From QHXW01 sp963768075 (lineage in GTDB: Bacteria > Acidobacteriota > Terriglobia > Bryobacterales > Bryobacteraceae), in NCBI GenBank assembly GCA_963768075.1, contig CAVYHD010000032.1, positions 62,001 to 126,000 on the forward strand: 64,000 nt of DNA, in the 5' to 3' direction. Positions 9,550 through 19,876 of the stretch are shown piece by piece (positions within the stretch are counted from its first letter, which is position 1; every line of letters starts with the position of its first letter). Made by a program: the position numbers and the translations under genes. A model generated the notes under the pieces. It did no database searches. It was not told the origin of the DNA and was given only the letters and a program-made list of their open reading frames with translations.

Positions 9550-11991
9550 ATGCACCTGGGCAATGACCTTCGCTACGCTCTTCGCACGATCCGCCGCAAT
9601 CCGGGCTTCAGCCTGATTGCGATCGCAACGCTCGCGTTCGGGATTGGCGCCAACACAGCTATTTTTAGCGTCTTCGATGGAATCCTTCTCCGGCAGCTCG
9701 GCTATGGAGATGAAAGCCGTCTGGTGGCGGTTCACGAAGCTGTGCCCAGGTTCGCCCAAGTGGCACCCATGATTCCGGTGAACGCCATGCACTTCCAGGA
9801 GTGGAAGAAAAGCGTGAAGGCGTTCGAGCAGCTGGCGATGATCGGCGGCCTAAGTATGAATCTCACCGGGGCGGGCGATCCGGAGCGGCTGGCGGCGGCG
9901 CGCGTTACTCCCAGCCTTTTCCCGATGCTTCACGCGCGCACCCAACTGGGGCGAACGTTCCTGGACGAGGAGGACCAGCCCGGGCGCGATGACGTCGTGG
10001 TGCTGAGCAACGAACTCTGGAAGCGCCGCTTCGCCTCCGATCCGAACGTCGTGGGGCGCAAGATTGTGCTCGATGGACGTCCCTATCAGGTGATCGGCGT
10101 GCTTTCCGCCGGCTTCCACTTTCCAAAGCTGAGCCAACTTTTTGCAATGACTATCGCTGAGGAGCGGCCCGAGTTGTGGAAACCGTTTGCCGTGAAGCCG
10201 GAAGAGCTCGATGACATGGGCGATTTCAATTACGCGTGCATCGGACGCTTACGGCCCGGCATTTCAATGGAGCGCGGGCTCGCGGAATTGAATGCGGTGC
10301 AGGCGCATATTGCGAGCCAGTTGGCGGATAAGGTGGACCTCCTCGCCGCGCTGGTTCCGCTGCGGGATCAAATCACAAACCGGTCGCGCACGGGCCTCGA
10401 ACTGTTGCTGTGCGCGGTGGGGGCGGTGCTGCTGATCGGATCGGTGAACCTCGCGAACCTGCTGCTGGCGCGAGCGACGTCCAGAAAACGCGAATTTGCC
10501 ATCCGTTCTGCGTTGGGCGCGGGCTCCTGGCGTGTGCTGAAGCAAACGCTGGTCGAGAGCTTGCTGCTCGCGGGAATCGGGGGGGTGGCCGGCGTGATGC
10601 TGGCTTACGGTGCGCTTCGCATGATCCTGACGCGCGCACCGGTCGACCTGCCGAGGCTGGATGAGGTGCATCTGGATCTCCGGGTGCTGCTGTTCACGGC
10701 CGCGATTTCCACCCTCGCCGGCCTGCTGTTCGGCATTCTTCCCGCCTGGCGCATGTCCCGCACCGATCCGCAGGACGCCATGAAAACGCCATCGCGCGGC
10801 TCGACCGAAGGACTCGGCGCGGGAAGGCTGCGCGCGCTCCTGGTCGGGTTGGAGGTGGGCCTCAGTACGCTCTGTCTGATGGCCGGCGGTCTTCTGCTGC
10901 GCAGTTTCGTGAAACTGCTCGATGCCGACAAAGGATTCGCCGTCGAGCAGATCGTCACCGTGGACCTGAGTCTGCCCAGGAATCGCTACCCGGACCAGCC
11001 ACAAACCGTGCCCTTCGCTCGCTCTCTTTTGGATTCCGTGCAGGCGCTGCCGGGCGTCATATCCGCGGGCATCTCGAACCGCCTTCCGCTGAGTGGCGAG
11101 GGAGGAAATAACCTGCTGTCACTCGAAGGAACCACCGTGCCGTTTATGGAGCGTCCGCTGGCCGACATTCGGAGCGTCAACGGCGAATACTTCCGCGCGA
11201 TGGGCATCGCAGTGCGGCAAGGCAGAATCTTCGAATACGCCGACCGCGAGCGCCCGCTCGCCGTGGTGTCCGCGCTGGCTGCCGCGAAGCTCTGGCCAGG
11301 GCAGAATCCGCTGGCCAAGCGTTTCAAAATCGGAGATCCCGATGGCCCGTTCATCGAAGTGGCCGGTGTCGTCGGAGACGTGAAGGGTGTCTCTCTCGAA
11401 GGCGTACCCACGATGACGGTCTACGTGCCGTACTGGCAGCGGCGCACCGGGCGCGGTCTGTCGCTGGCCGTGAAAACTGCCGTCGAAGGGGCGGCCATGT
11501 CCTCCGCGGTTCGCAACGCGATCCACCAGCTCGATTCCGAATTGCCGGTTCCGGAATTCCGAACCATGGAACAGATTGTCGACCAATCAACGGCCGAGCG
11601 GCGCTTCCAGATGAATCTGATTCTGCTGTTTGGGTTTGCCGCGCTGGTGCTGGCCGGCCTCGGGATCTATGGCGTCGTATCCTATTCCGTGGCCTTGCGC
11701 ACTAATGAAATGGGCATCCGGATGGCCCTAGGGGCCCGCATCGCGGAAATCCTGCGGCTGATCTTGCTCCAGGCGATGGCTCCGGTAGCTGCCGGCCTTT
11801 TCGGCGGTCTGGTGGCTTCGCTCGCGGCGGGACGATTGCTTTCCGGACTGCTCTATGGCGTCCAGCCGCTGGATGCCGCAACCATCAGCGGCGTAGTCTT
11901 TATGCTCGCGGCCGTGGCGGCGCTGGCGAGTTTTCTGCCGGCGCGTCGTGCGACGCGCGTCGATCCCATGACCGCTTTGCGATATGAATAG
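9550..11991 (+). CDS. MacB/FtsX-type orphan permease (acidobacterial ADOP family)
   Basis: The start at ATG 9550 gives MHLGNDLRYALRTIRRNPGF, the standard opening of this family, and has GGAG five bases upstream; the frame stays open to 9373 but that extension overlaps the preceding gene and looks non-coding. The 813-residue product has an N-terminal helix (GIGANTAIFSVFDG), periplasmic MacB-like domain, first FtsX block near residues 270-400, second periplasmic domain, and a C-terminal FtsX block with RTNEMGIRMALGA. It is a paralogue of the permease at 5462-7933 and also lacks a linked ATPase. Confidence 0.9.
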   Translation: MHLGNDLRYALRTIRRNPGFSLIAIATLAFGIGANTAIFSVFDGILLRQLGYGDESRLVAVHEAVPRFAQVAPMIPVNAMHFQEWKKSVKAFEQLAMIGGLSMNLTGAGDPERLAAARVTPSLFPMLHARTQLGRTFLDEEDQPGRDDVVVLSNELWKRRFASDPNVVGRKIVLDGRPYQVIGVLSAGFHFPKLSQLFAMTIAEERPELWKPFAVKPEELDDMGDFNYACIGRLRPGISMERGLAELNAVQAHIASQLADKVDLLAALVPLRDQITNRSRTGLELLLCAVGAVLLIGSVNLANLLLARATSRKREFAIRSALGAGSWRVLKQTLVESLLLAGIGGVAGVMLAYGALRMILTRAPVDLPRLDEVHLDLRVLLFTAAISTLAGLLFGILPAWRMSRTDPQDAMKTPSRGSTEGLGAGRLRALLVGLEVGLSTLCLMAGGLLLRSFVKLLDADKGFAVEQIVTVDLSLPRNRYPDQPQTVPFARSLLDSVQALPGVISAGISNRLPLSGEGGNNLLSLEGTTVPFMERPLADIRSVNGEYFRAMGIAVRQGRIFEYADRERPLAVVSALAAAKLWPGQNPLAKRFKIGDPDGPFIEVAGVVGDVKGVSLEGVPTMTVYVPYWQRRTGRGLSLAVKTAVEGAAMSSAVRNAIHQLDSELPVPEFRTMEQIVDQSTAERRFQMNLILLFGFAALVLAGLGIYGVVSYSVALRTNEMGIRMALGARIAEILRLILLQAMAPVAAGLFGGLVASLAAGRLLSGLLYGVQPLDAATISGVVFMLAAVAALASFLPARRATRVDPMTALRYE

Positions 11992-12020
11992 AGGGGAACC
12001 GGCACGCCGAACGCTGCGCG

Positions 12021-14255
12021 TCAGACCAGCAGTCCCGCCGGAACATCGGCGGGTTCGTACGCGGGCTCACATTGAAACACGACTGTGAAGTGGAAGGTAC
12101 TGCCGGCGCCGGGTTTACTTTCCGCCCAAATGCGACCGCCCATCATGGCGACCAGCTGCGCGGAAATCGTCAAACCTAAGCCAGTGCCGCCGTATTCCCG
12201 CGAGGTGGAAGATTCAGCCTGGCGGAAGGCTTCAAAGATGGTGGCGATTTTCTCGGGCGGAATTCCCAAACCCGTATCGGAGACCGAGAAATGGACGGTA
12301 ATCGTATTCTCCTGTTGAGCCTCCAGGCGCGCGCCCAGAGCGATCGATCCCGCGCGGGTGAATTTGATTGCGTTGTTGAGAAGGTTGAGCAGGATCTGAC
12401 GCAGGCGGAAGGGATCGCCGACTACGGTTTCCGGCAACTCCGGCGCGACGTCGAACGTGAGATTCAGTCCCTTCTGATCGGCGCTGATGGCCAGTGTGGC
12501 AGCGGCCGCGCCGACGCAATCGCGCAGGGAAAACTCAATGGGGTTCAGCTCGAGGCGGCCTGCCTCGATTTTCGACAGGTCGAGGATATCGTTGAGCAAA
12601 CCCAACAGCGATTTGGCGGCCTTGCGGGCGTCATTGAGAAGGTCGCGCTGCTCAGGCGTTAGCTCGGTGTCCAACACCAATTCGGTCATGCCCAGGATGC
12701 CGTTCATGGGCGTGCGGATTTCGTGGCTCATGTTGGCCAGCAGAAAACTCTTGGCGCGGCTGGCTGCTTCGGCCTGGGATTTCGCGCTTTTTAGCTCTTC
12801 TTCGGTGCGCCGACGGAAGCGCCGCTCGGCGAGCGTGGTTGAGGCCTCCTCGGCCAGGATGCGAATCTGCTGGGCCTGCTCCGCCCCCACGCCGTTGGCG
12901 TTGTAAACCAAGAGCCGTCCCTCGATGTGGCCCTCGATCGAGATGGGAAGAGCCAGATCGGGACTTTTCAGAATGGGAGAAGACTCCTCGATCTCCCTGG
13001 GCACGCCGGCGAAGTCCTGGGCCGTGGCAGAAACCGAGACACCAGGGCGCACGCCTTGATCCACGCATTGGCAGTACCACACGCGCTGGAATCCGTACTG
13101 TTTGATGAGATCCGCCAGCAGCGTCTGCCAAAGCATCTCCTCGGAAGCCTCGGTGTCGACACCGCGCAGACCGACGAGGACACACTGAAACGCGACCAGA
13201 GCGGAAAGCCTCTGCTGTAAGTCGGCGTAGCTCACGCCCGGGCCCCCTGGCGGCAAGATCCAGAGCCTCTCGCGCATAACGGTACGCCTGTCCCATGCTC
13301 TCTCCACGAACGTATTGGTGAACGCCGAAAGCCACTTCCGCGCGCAAGGAAACCTTGGCGCCATTGTTGGACGCGATGTATTTGCCCGATGCGAAGGATA
13401 CACACACGTTCCGGCATTGCTCGGTGGCGATCCCTGGTACACCTTCCACAATCACCAGGAACTCATCGGCCGCCCAGCGAAACAACACTCCCGCGTCGGA
13501 GAACTTCGTGTTCAACAGATGGGCCAGCGCTTGCAGTAACTTGTCGCCGAACTGCGTGCCCTGTTCCTCGTTGATCTTCCGAAAGCCTTCGATATCGAAA
13601 AGCAGCAGGCTGATGGGCCGTTCTCTGGCGGCGACTTTTTGCAGGTGCAGTTCGGCCGTCCGGCGGCTGCCCAAGCCGGTTAGCCGGTCAACCCCAGAGT
13701 CTTTCCGCGCCACTTCCAGGCGCTGCTCAAAGGCCGCCACATCGGCTTCGAATTGGGAGAACGATTTTTCCCCGTCACGGCGCATCGACTCCACTGATTC
13801 GCGGAGCGAGTTCACGTCGTGGCGCAATCTGCGGCGAAGTTCATTGACATCTTCGACACGCAAAGAGCTTCAAATCCATCCGCCAAATTGCTGAGCGTGG
13901 ACTTGTGGCGTTCCCCATCGCTTTTGAATGCGCTCACTGCCTTCGCCACCATCGCAACTACGTCCTTGACGGCCGCATCGCGGTCATTGAGAGCGGCTTG
14001 GTTGGAGGCGCAGATCCGATCGATCTGCTCGATCGCAACACCTCCCGCTGCTCCGATGACTTTGACCGGCGGGCGCCCTTTCAACTGGGCGGTTACCTGC
14101 TCCAGTTTTTGTCCGCACTGCGCGAACAGTTCAGGATTGGCGGGCAACGCAACCTTGGGAACTGCCGTGGCCAGTTCCAGAAAAACCTTCAACAGGGCCG
14201 CGAAGCCAGCGGCATACTGTTCAGATTCATCCATTTCTTTGCGGATCGATATCAA
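12021..14255 (-). CDS. GGDEF-like/GAF-like histidine kinase, split by two frameshifts
   Basis: Three pieces in different frames form one protein. The N-terminal piece (14255-13865) starts at TTG with GGAG eight bases upstream and is helical. The second (from 13863) continues the coiled coil into a GGDEF-type domain whose active loop reads RWAADEF, so both glycines are replaced. The third (from about 13243) has a GAF-like region, then a HisKA helix with ANMSHEIRTPMN and a HATPase domain with NNAIKFT, DTGLGIP and GGTGLGL. No receiver domain follows. A one-base loss near 13863 and an extra G in a G-run near 13243 explain the breaks. The kinase module has all its motifs; the cyclase module is probably inactive and may only sense or bind. 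It is divergent from a PilZ gene. Confidence 0.75.
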
Positions 14256-14772
14256 GACTCAATCTCCATCTTCGGATACACAAATCGGATCACGGCAAGC
14301 CTCCACCGGAAACGGAAGAATCCAGAGCCCATCCCGCCGTAGAGACAAGCTCTTCATCGCTAGCCGTTCACTCCGATTGGGGCCGTCCCGAGTCTAGCCG
14401 GTCAGAGGTCTCCAGTCGCCTCCCTTCAATTCTAAGACCCCGCCGCGCAGCAGTACAGATATCTTTGGTTATGTCAGTAATCCACCACCTGGTTGAGGCA
14501 GCGCCGCCGTTCGAGTCAACCCGAGAGCATCGAATGCGAATGCGAGTCAAGCATTCCGGTAAGGGAATCGTGGCTCAATCACCGCAATTTCCTGATGGCG
14601 TTGGTTAGCAACAATGGGGAGAAGCCATCAAAAGATGCTGGCCGGCGGGCGAAAGATACGGTCCGGATCTTCGTTCCGCAATACTAGAATCGAATATCGG
14701 TTGAGCCAGAGTGGCGGCTCGCCGAAGGTTGGGCGCCGTGCCCTTGAGGGCGCCCGAAATGCAGGAGGGTTG
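14256..14772. other. 517-base divergent intergenic region with two hairpins before the PilZ gene
   Basis: No convincing gene lies here; the small open frames have no ribosome site or family features. Just before the PilZ gene are two stem-loops, GAGCC/GGCTC at 14703-14720 and GGGCGCC/GGCGCCC at 14731-14755, followed by an AGGAGGG ribosome site at 14763-14769. They could shape the 5' untranslated region. No known riboswitch fold was recognised. Confidence 0.45.
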
Positions 14773-15135
14773 ATGAGCGCACCACAATCAGGTCCACAAC
14801 AAACAGGCACGGCTGCCGTGCAAGCCCGTACCAACCGGCGTCTACATACCCGCCTGGCGATCAATCGCGAGGTTTGGCTGTGCTGGCAGGACCGCACCGG
14901 AAATCATCTCCTACGAGCGCGCGCGATGGACGTCAGCAAATTCGGGATGCTGGCGGAGGCCGAAGGTCCGATTGCGCCGGGAGCATTGGTTTCGGTGGAA
15001 GTAAAGTCGACAACACTGGGGCGTGGATGCGTCCGTCACTGCACGCCATGCGGTATAGCCTACCGGATCGGATTGCACATGCCGGATCGCATGACGAGTT
15101 TGATGGATTTTCCGCCGGAGGGACCCAAAGGTTAG
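14773..15135 (+). CDS. PilZ-domain protein, probable c-di-GMP effector
   Basis: ATG 14773 has AGGAGGG four bases upstream, so the longer frame from 14614 is rejected. The 120-residue protein has the PilZ binding features: an arginine pair with spaced arginine (NRRLHTRLAINREV) and a following DVSKFGM, matching the D/NxSxxG motif. Such proteins bind cyclic di-GMP and change the activity of motility, secretion or polysaccharide machinery. It is divergent from the GGDEF-like kinase, which supports a signalling role. The partner of this protein cannot be told from sequence. Confidence 0.85.
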   Translation: MSAPQSGPQQTGTAAVQARTNRRLHTRLAINREVWLCWQDRTGNHLLRARAMDVSKFGMLAEAEGPIAPGALVSVEVKSTTLGRGCVRHCTPCGIAYRIGLHMPDRMTSLMDFPPEGPKG

Positions 15136-15180
15136 GGCACCGTCCCGGAAGTCCTTCAAACCGGCTGCCCCGGCGCATTC

Positions 15181-16110
15181 TCAGCCTCTGATTACCTGCT
15201 CGGTCACCCAAGCCGTCCATAGGGCTGAAGCGCCCGTTGAGAGCAGCGGCTCGTCTTCCAGCACGGCACTTACGAAGTTGGCGATGCATGGATAGTGCAG
15301 GTTTTGGTGCGCGGGAAGATGCTCGCGCCCGCCGGGATGGACGAGCGCCGGCCCGTTTAGCGGCGTCAGATCCAGCTCGCCATCGATACCGCGAATCCGG
15401 AATTCATCGCGCGGAACCCGCGAATGCCAGCGGACATCCACGCCGGCCCTCACGCCGCCCTCATATTCGATAAGCAGGGTGGCATTGTCTTCCACCGCGA
15501 TGGGCTGAACCAGTGTAGACAGTTGCCCGGTGACTCTGGCCGGCCTGCCGAACAAATAGTTCATAAGGTCGATGCGGTGCGAAGCAATGTCGTAGAGCGG
15601 CCCACCTCCGGCGAGCTTGGGATCGGTGAGCCAGCTACGGAAGCCATCGACCGCGGGAAACCAATCGTGCGAAGTGGCCTCGGCAAATACGGGGCGGCCG
15701 ATCGCACCAGCTTCGATCAACTGGCGCGCCCGGTTCACTTTCGGATAAGTCCGGCGGTAGTAGGCGATGCCCAGGGTGCGGTGGGTCTGCTCGGCCGCGG
15801 CCTGCATGGAAGACGCTTCGGCAAAGTCCATCGCCATGGGTTTTTCGCACAGGACATGCCTGCCGGCGCGCAGGCAGGCGATGGTTTGCCGGGCGTGCAG
15901 GAAAACCGGCGTCGCGACATACACAGCGCCGGCGTCCGAGGCCGCCAGCGCGTCTGCCAGATCGGTCCAGCCCGGCACACCGTAGCGCTCGGCCTTGGCC
16001 GGATCTCGCGTGATGATTCCCGCCAGCCGGCTCCGCGGTTCTGCCAGGATGGCTGGGAGAACACGCTTCGTCGTGATGTCACCGATCCCGACAACAAGCC
16101 AGTTAAGCAT
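15181..16110 (-). CDS. Gfo/Idh/MocA-family oxidoreductase
   Basis: The 309-residue protein opens with WLVVGIGDITTKRVLPAI, a Rossmann NAD(P)-binding start, and has the family motif CEKPMAMDF, where the EKP lysine is catalytic, followed by the C-terminal alpha/beta dimer domain. Such enzymes oxidise or isomerise sugars and inositols. No export signal is visible. It ends 45 bases from the PilZ gene on the other strand and starts just before the glycogen debranching gene, so a role in sugar metabolism is plausible but not specific. Confidence 0.85.
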   Translation of the reverse strand: MLNWLVVGIGDITTKRVLPAILAEPRSRLAGIITRDPAKAERYGVPGWTDLADALAASDAGAVYVATPVFLHARQTIACLRAGRHVLCEKPMAMDFAEASSMQAAAEQTHRTLGIAYYRRTYPKVNRARQLIEAGAIGRPVFAEATSHDWFPAVDGFRSWLTDPKLAGGGPLYDIASHRIDLMNYLFGRPARVTGQLSTLVQPIAVEDNATLLIEYEGGVRAGVDVRWHSRVPRDEFRIRGIDGELDLTPLNGPALVHPGGREHLPAHQNLHYPCIANFVSAVLEDEPLLSTGASALWTAWVTEQVIRG

Positions 16111-16161
16111 ACTCTCGATCGTACCCCGGCGAAGCTCCCGGCCAAACCGCTACACTGCTTG

Positions 16162-18146
16162 ATGATCGTGATCCGCTTTGACGAAGCGATTTGCCGCAAC
16201 CTGGACCTCGCCTCGCGCCGCGAGTGGCTGGAGACGAACGGCATCGGCGGATTTGCTTCATCCACGATTGTTGGGCTGAACACGCGCCGGTATCACGGGC
16301 TGCTGGTGGCCGCCACAAAACCTCCGGTTGGCCGCGTGGTTCTTCTCTCCAAGATTGAGGAAACGCTGGTGATCGATGGCGAGCGGGTGGAACTGGCCTG
16401 CAACCGCTTCCCGGGCGTGATCCATCCATCCGGTTACCTGCGCATGAAGGAATTCCGGCGCGACCCGTTCCCGACCTTTGTTTACGAGGCCAACGGTTTC
16501 CTTTTGGAGAAGTCCGTTTTCATGATTCACGGCGAAAACACAACGGTGATTCAATACGAACTTCACGCGCGGCCGGCGTCAAGCCAGGCATGTGCACGCT
16601 CGAACTCCGCCCGCTGATCGCCTTTCGCGATTACCACAGCCTGACGCACGAGAATGCCGCACTCAATGCATCGTTGAAGACCGAGGCGGGCACGGTGACG
16701 ATGCGGCCTTACCCGGACCTTCCGGCGTTGCATGTAGCGCACACTCAGGGCGAAATGCATCCAATGGGTGATTGGTACTGCTGTTTCGAATACACGGCCG
16801 AACAGCAGCGCGGCCTCGATTATCAGGAGGACTTGTTTCAGCCGTTCGGGCTCGTTTTCGATTTGAATCAAGATCCGCGCGCGGCGGTCGTGGCATCCAC
16901 TGAGCTTCGCGCCATCGAATCGATTGCCGCGGCCCGCACGGCCGAGATCGATCGCCGCAACAAGATCCTAGCGGTCGCGCCGTCGAGCGACCCGTTTTTC
17001 CAGGAGTTGGTACAAGCCGCCGACCAGTTCATCGTGCAGCGAGGCCAATTTCACTCAATTATCGCCGGCTACCACTGGTTCAGCGACTGGGGCCGCGACG
17101 CGATGATTACCCTGCCCGGTCTCGCCCTGGTCACACGGCGCCCCGAAATAGCGAAGAGTATCCTGCTGGCATTCGCCGCGCACGTCGACCACGGCATGTT
17201 GCCGAACCGTTTTCCCGATGCCGGCGAAACGCCGGAATACAATACGGCGGACGCTACGCTGTGGTTCTTCGAAGCGGTGCGAGCACTCGCCGCTTATACC
17301 GGGGACAGCGAATTCGTCCGGACCAAGCTGTACGCCGTGCTCGCGGACATCATCCGGTGGCACGAACGAGGCACACGTTACGGCATCCGTGCGGACAGCG
17401 ACGGGCTGCTGTCGGCCGGCGCGCCCGGAGTCCAACTCACCTGGATGGACGCAAAAGTGGGCGATTGGGTGGTTACGCCGCGGCGCGGAAAGCCCGTGGA
17501 GATCCAGGCCCTCTGGTACAACGCCCTGCGCATCATGGAAGATCTGGCGCTTGCATTTGGAAATGCCTCCGATCACACCTATTTCAAAGAACTAGCGGGC
17601 CGGGCACAGCAGAGCTTCCCCGATGTTTTCTGGAACGGGTCCGCCGGTTGCCTCTACGACGTTGTGGATGGCGAAACGCGCGACGGCTCCATTCGGCCGA
17701 ATCAGATCCTGGCCGTCAGCCTCCACCACAAAATGCTCTCTCGCGAGAAGGCCAAGAGCGTGGTCGAAACCGTGAAACAACATCTCCTGACCCCGTACGG
17801 ATTGCGCAGTCTCGCGCCCGGCGACCCGCAATATCGCGGCCGATACGAAGGCGATGTGCTCAGCCGGGATGGCGCCTATCATCAAGGCACGGTTTGGCCG
17901 TGGCTGCTGGGGCCGTTCGTCACCGCGTACCTGGAAGTGAATGACCGCTCGCCGGAGGCCCGCCGCCAGGCAGGGCAATGGCTGGCCGAGCTGCGCCGGT
18001 ACATTGAGGACGAAGGCGTAGGCCAGATTCCAGAAATCTTCGACGGCGACCCACCGCGCAGAAGCGGCGGCTGCATCGCGCAAGCGTGGAGCGTGGCCGA
18101 ACTCTTGCGAACCCTCGCGGAAGACGCTCCGATACGGGCGTCCTAG
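16162..18146 (+). CDS. Glycogen debranching enzyme (amylo-alpha-1,6-glucosidase, GH133-like), frameshifted
   Basis: The first frame from ATG 16162 gives the N-terminal domain (REWLETNGIGGFASSTI and NTRRYHGLLVA), typical of bacterial debranching enzymes. It runs out of frame near 16580, where the second frame (from VKPGMCTLELRPL) continues the N domain and the C-terminal (alpha/alpha)6 catalytic domain, with GYHWFSDWGRDAMITLPG, TWMDAKVGD and the GTVWPWLLGPF region. Adding one base joins them into about 661 residues, the usual size. The enzyme would remove alpha-1,6 branch stubs from glycogen in the cytoplasm. The break is probably a sequence error because both halves are well conserved. Confidence 0.85.
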
Positions 18147-18183
18147 CGCCTGCGGTAACGGCAGAGTTTGGCGAACCCAACGC

Positions 18184-18660
18184 TCATCGGGATTGGTGGA
18201 GGCTCTCCGTAATCAGGCGCGCACGTTCCGCCTGTGTCCATTGAAAGATCGCATCCACGTCTGCCGGCGACAGCCTGGCGCCGCGATGGATCAGGGTGTA
18301 CTTGGGCAGAGGCATTTCTCCATCGCGAACCTGATTGGCGATTTCGGAAAGACACCTCTCGCGCCGCAAAACGGAGTACTCACTCCACTTGGAGAGGTTT
18401 AAATGCTCCCGGCCACGGCTCACATCGTTTTCGACGAGCCAGGATACGGGCGCGATGTAGCTGTACCAGGGGTAGACGGTTGCTTCGGAATGACAATCCC
18501 AGCAGGACCTTTGGATGACGGTGAATATCTCGGGCGAGATCTGTGCGCCGGAAAATACTGGCGCTCCGGCGCTTTGCGACCTGTGTGGAGGAGTCAGCAG
18601 GGATGCGAGAACGATCGCCGCGGCAAGAACAACGAAAATGATCAGAAGCCATCTCCTCAC
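18184..18660 (-). CDS. Membrane-anchored haem-binding domain protein
   Basis: A 158-residue protein with an N-terminal membrane helix (about residues 4-24) and a single c-type haem site CWDCH, followed by a W/Y-rich segment and conserved KWSEY stretch. This matches the small haem-binding domain found in many Bacteroidetes and Acidobacteria proteins. It likely sits in the periplasm attached to the inner membrane and needs cytochrome c maturation. The start is a GTG at 18660. Its electron partner is not next to it. Confidence 0.8.
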   Translation of the reverse strand: MRRWLLIIFVVLAAAIVLASLLTPPHRSQSAGAPVFSGAQISPEIFTVIQRSCWDCHSEATVYPWYSYIAPVSWLVENDVSRGREHLNLSKWSEYSVLRRERCLSEIANQVRDGEMPLPKYTLIHRGARLSPADVDAIFQWTQAERARLITESLHQSR

Positions 18661-18763
18661 GGTCGAGAGCCATTAGTCATCGCGCTCGGGTGGCGGACAA
18701 TCCGGGCCGATGCACCAGATTACAATACCGCTTCAACGGCGGGCGGTTTACAGGGATTCAATG

Positions 18764-18778
18764 TTCAGGTAGCCTGAA
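18764..18778. promoter_or_regulatory. 15-base palindrome upstream of the LacI-family gene
   Basis: TTCAGG and CCTGAA are separated by TAG, forming a perfect inverted repeat 34 bases before the regulator start. The position suits an autoregulatory operator. LacI operators usually have a central CG, which is absent, so this is tentative. Confidence 0.4.
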
Positions 18779-18812
18779 GAATTCCGCGCACAGTCGTGGA
18801 TCCCGCAACACT

Positions 18813-19814
18813 ATGGACATCCGGCAAGTAGCAAAGCGCGCGGGAGTTTCCACTGCAACGGTCTCGCGCACGATCAATAGTCTTCAGCAAGTGCGTCCCG
18901 GCACCGCCCGGCGCGTCTGGAAGGCGATCGAGGAGCTGAAATATTTCCCCAATACCCACGCGCGGACGCTCGGGTCCGGCCGCAGCCGGATTGTGGGATT
19001 GATCGTCTCAGACATCACCAACCCTTTTTTCCCGGAGCTCGTGAAGGGCTTTGAGGATGCCGCCACCAACAACGGCTACGAAGTCATACTGAGCAACACG
19101 GAGTATGATTCCACCCGCATGGCCACCGGCGTGCGGCGCATGATCGAGCGCAAGGTCGACGCCGTCGCCATCATGACCTCCGAGATGGACCGTTCGCTCA
19201 CGCAACAACTCGCGCATCGCAACATTCCCATGGTCTTCCTGGATGTCGGCAAGGTGGATCGCCAGGTCAGCAACATCCGCGTCGATTACGCTCGCGGCAT
19301 CGCGCAGGCCGTCCGGCACTTGCTCGAACTGGGGCATCACCGCATCGAATTCATCAGCGGTCCCGGTGACTTGAAATCAGCGCGCATCCGGCGCTCGGCG
19401 TTTCTGAAAGCCATGAAAGAGGGCGGTATTCTCGGAAACGACTATGCCATCGAAACCGGCAATCATCGTATTGACGGCGGCTTTCAGGCCATGAGCCGCA
19501 TCTTCGACGGCCGGCCCCTGCCCACCGCTGTCCTCTCCTCGAACGACCTGACCGCGATCGGCGCTCTGCGCGCCATCCGGCGCCACGGTCTGCGGGTACC
19601 CGACGACATTTCCGTCGTGGGTTTTGATGACATTGCTCTTGCCGAATTCACCGAGCCGCCGTTGACCACAGTGCGGCTCTCACGCCAGGAACTCGCGGAC
19701 AAAGCCTTCCAAGCCCTCCTTGCCTCCCTGAGCGACACATGCCGCATGGGCGTCGAGTACTCGATTGCGCCCGAGTTGGTTGTTCGCGAGTCCACCGCCA
19801 AAGCCCGCGCCTGA
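18813..19814 (+). CDS. LacI-family transcriptional regulator
   Basis: ATG 18813 gives MDIRQVAKRAGVSTATVSRT, a textbook LacI helix-turn-helix at the N-terminus; the frame upstream to 18690 is rejected because it would precede the domain. The rest is a periplasmic-binding-protein-like effector domain with SDITNPFFPELVKG and the VVGFDDI motif near the end. At 333 residues it has the normal length. Such proteins repress sugar catabolic genes until a sugar binds. The regulated genes are not certain, but the nearby debranching and oxidoreductase genes are candidates. Confidence 0.9.
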   Translation: MDIRQVAKRAGVSTATVSRTINSLQQVRPGTARRVWKAIEELKYFPNTHARTLGSGRSRIVGLIVSDITNPFFPELVKGFEDAATNNGYEVILSNTEYDSTRMATGVRRMIERKVDAVAIMTSEMDRSLTQQLAHRNIPMVFLDVGKVDRQVSNIRVDYARGIAQAVRHLLELGHHRIEFISGPGDLKSARIRRSAFLKAMKEGGILGNDYAIETGNHRIDGGFQAMSRIFDGRPLPTAVLSSNDLTAIGALRAIRRHGLRVPDDISVVGFDDIALAEFTEPPLTTVRLSRQELADKAFQALLASLSDTCRMGVEYSIAPELVVRESTAKARA

Positions 19815-19876
19815 GCGAGCTTCGAATTCAGCGGGCCGGTCCGAAGGGGTAAAATGACTGTACCAAAAGGGTATCT

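Noticed and set aside
14493..14687. Small gene in the PilZ upstream region
   Set aside because: No ribosome site, no conserved composition, overlaps the structured leader.
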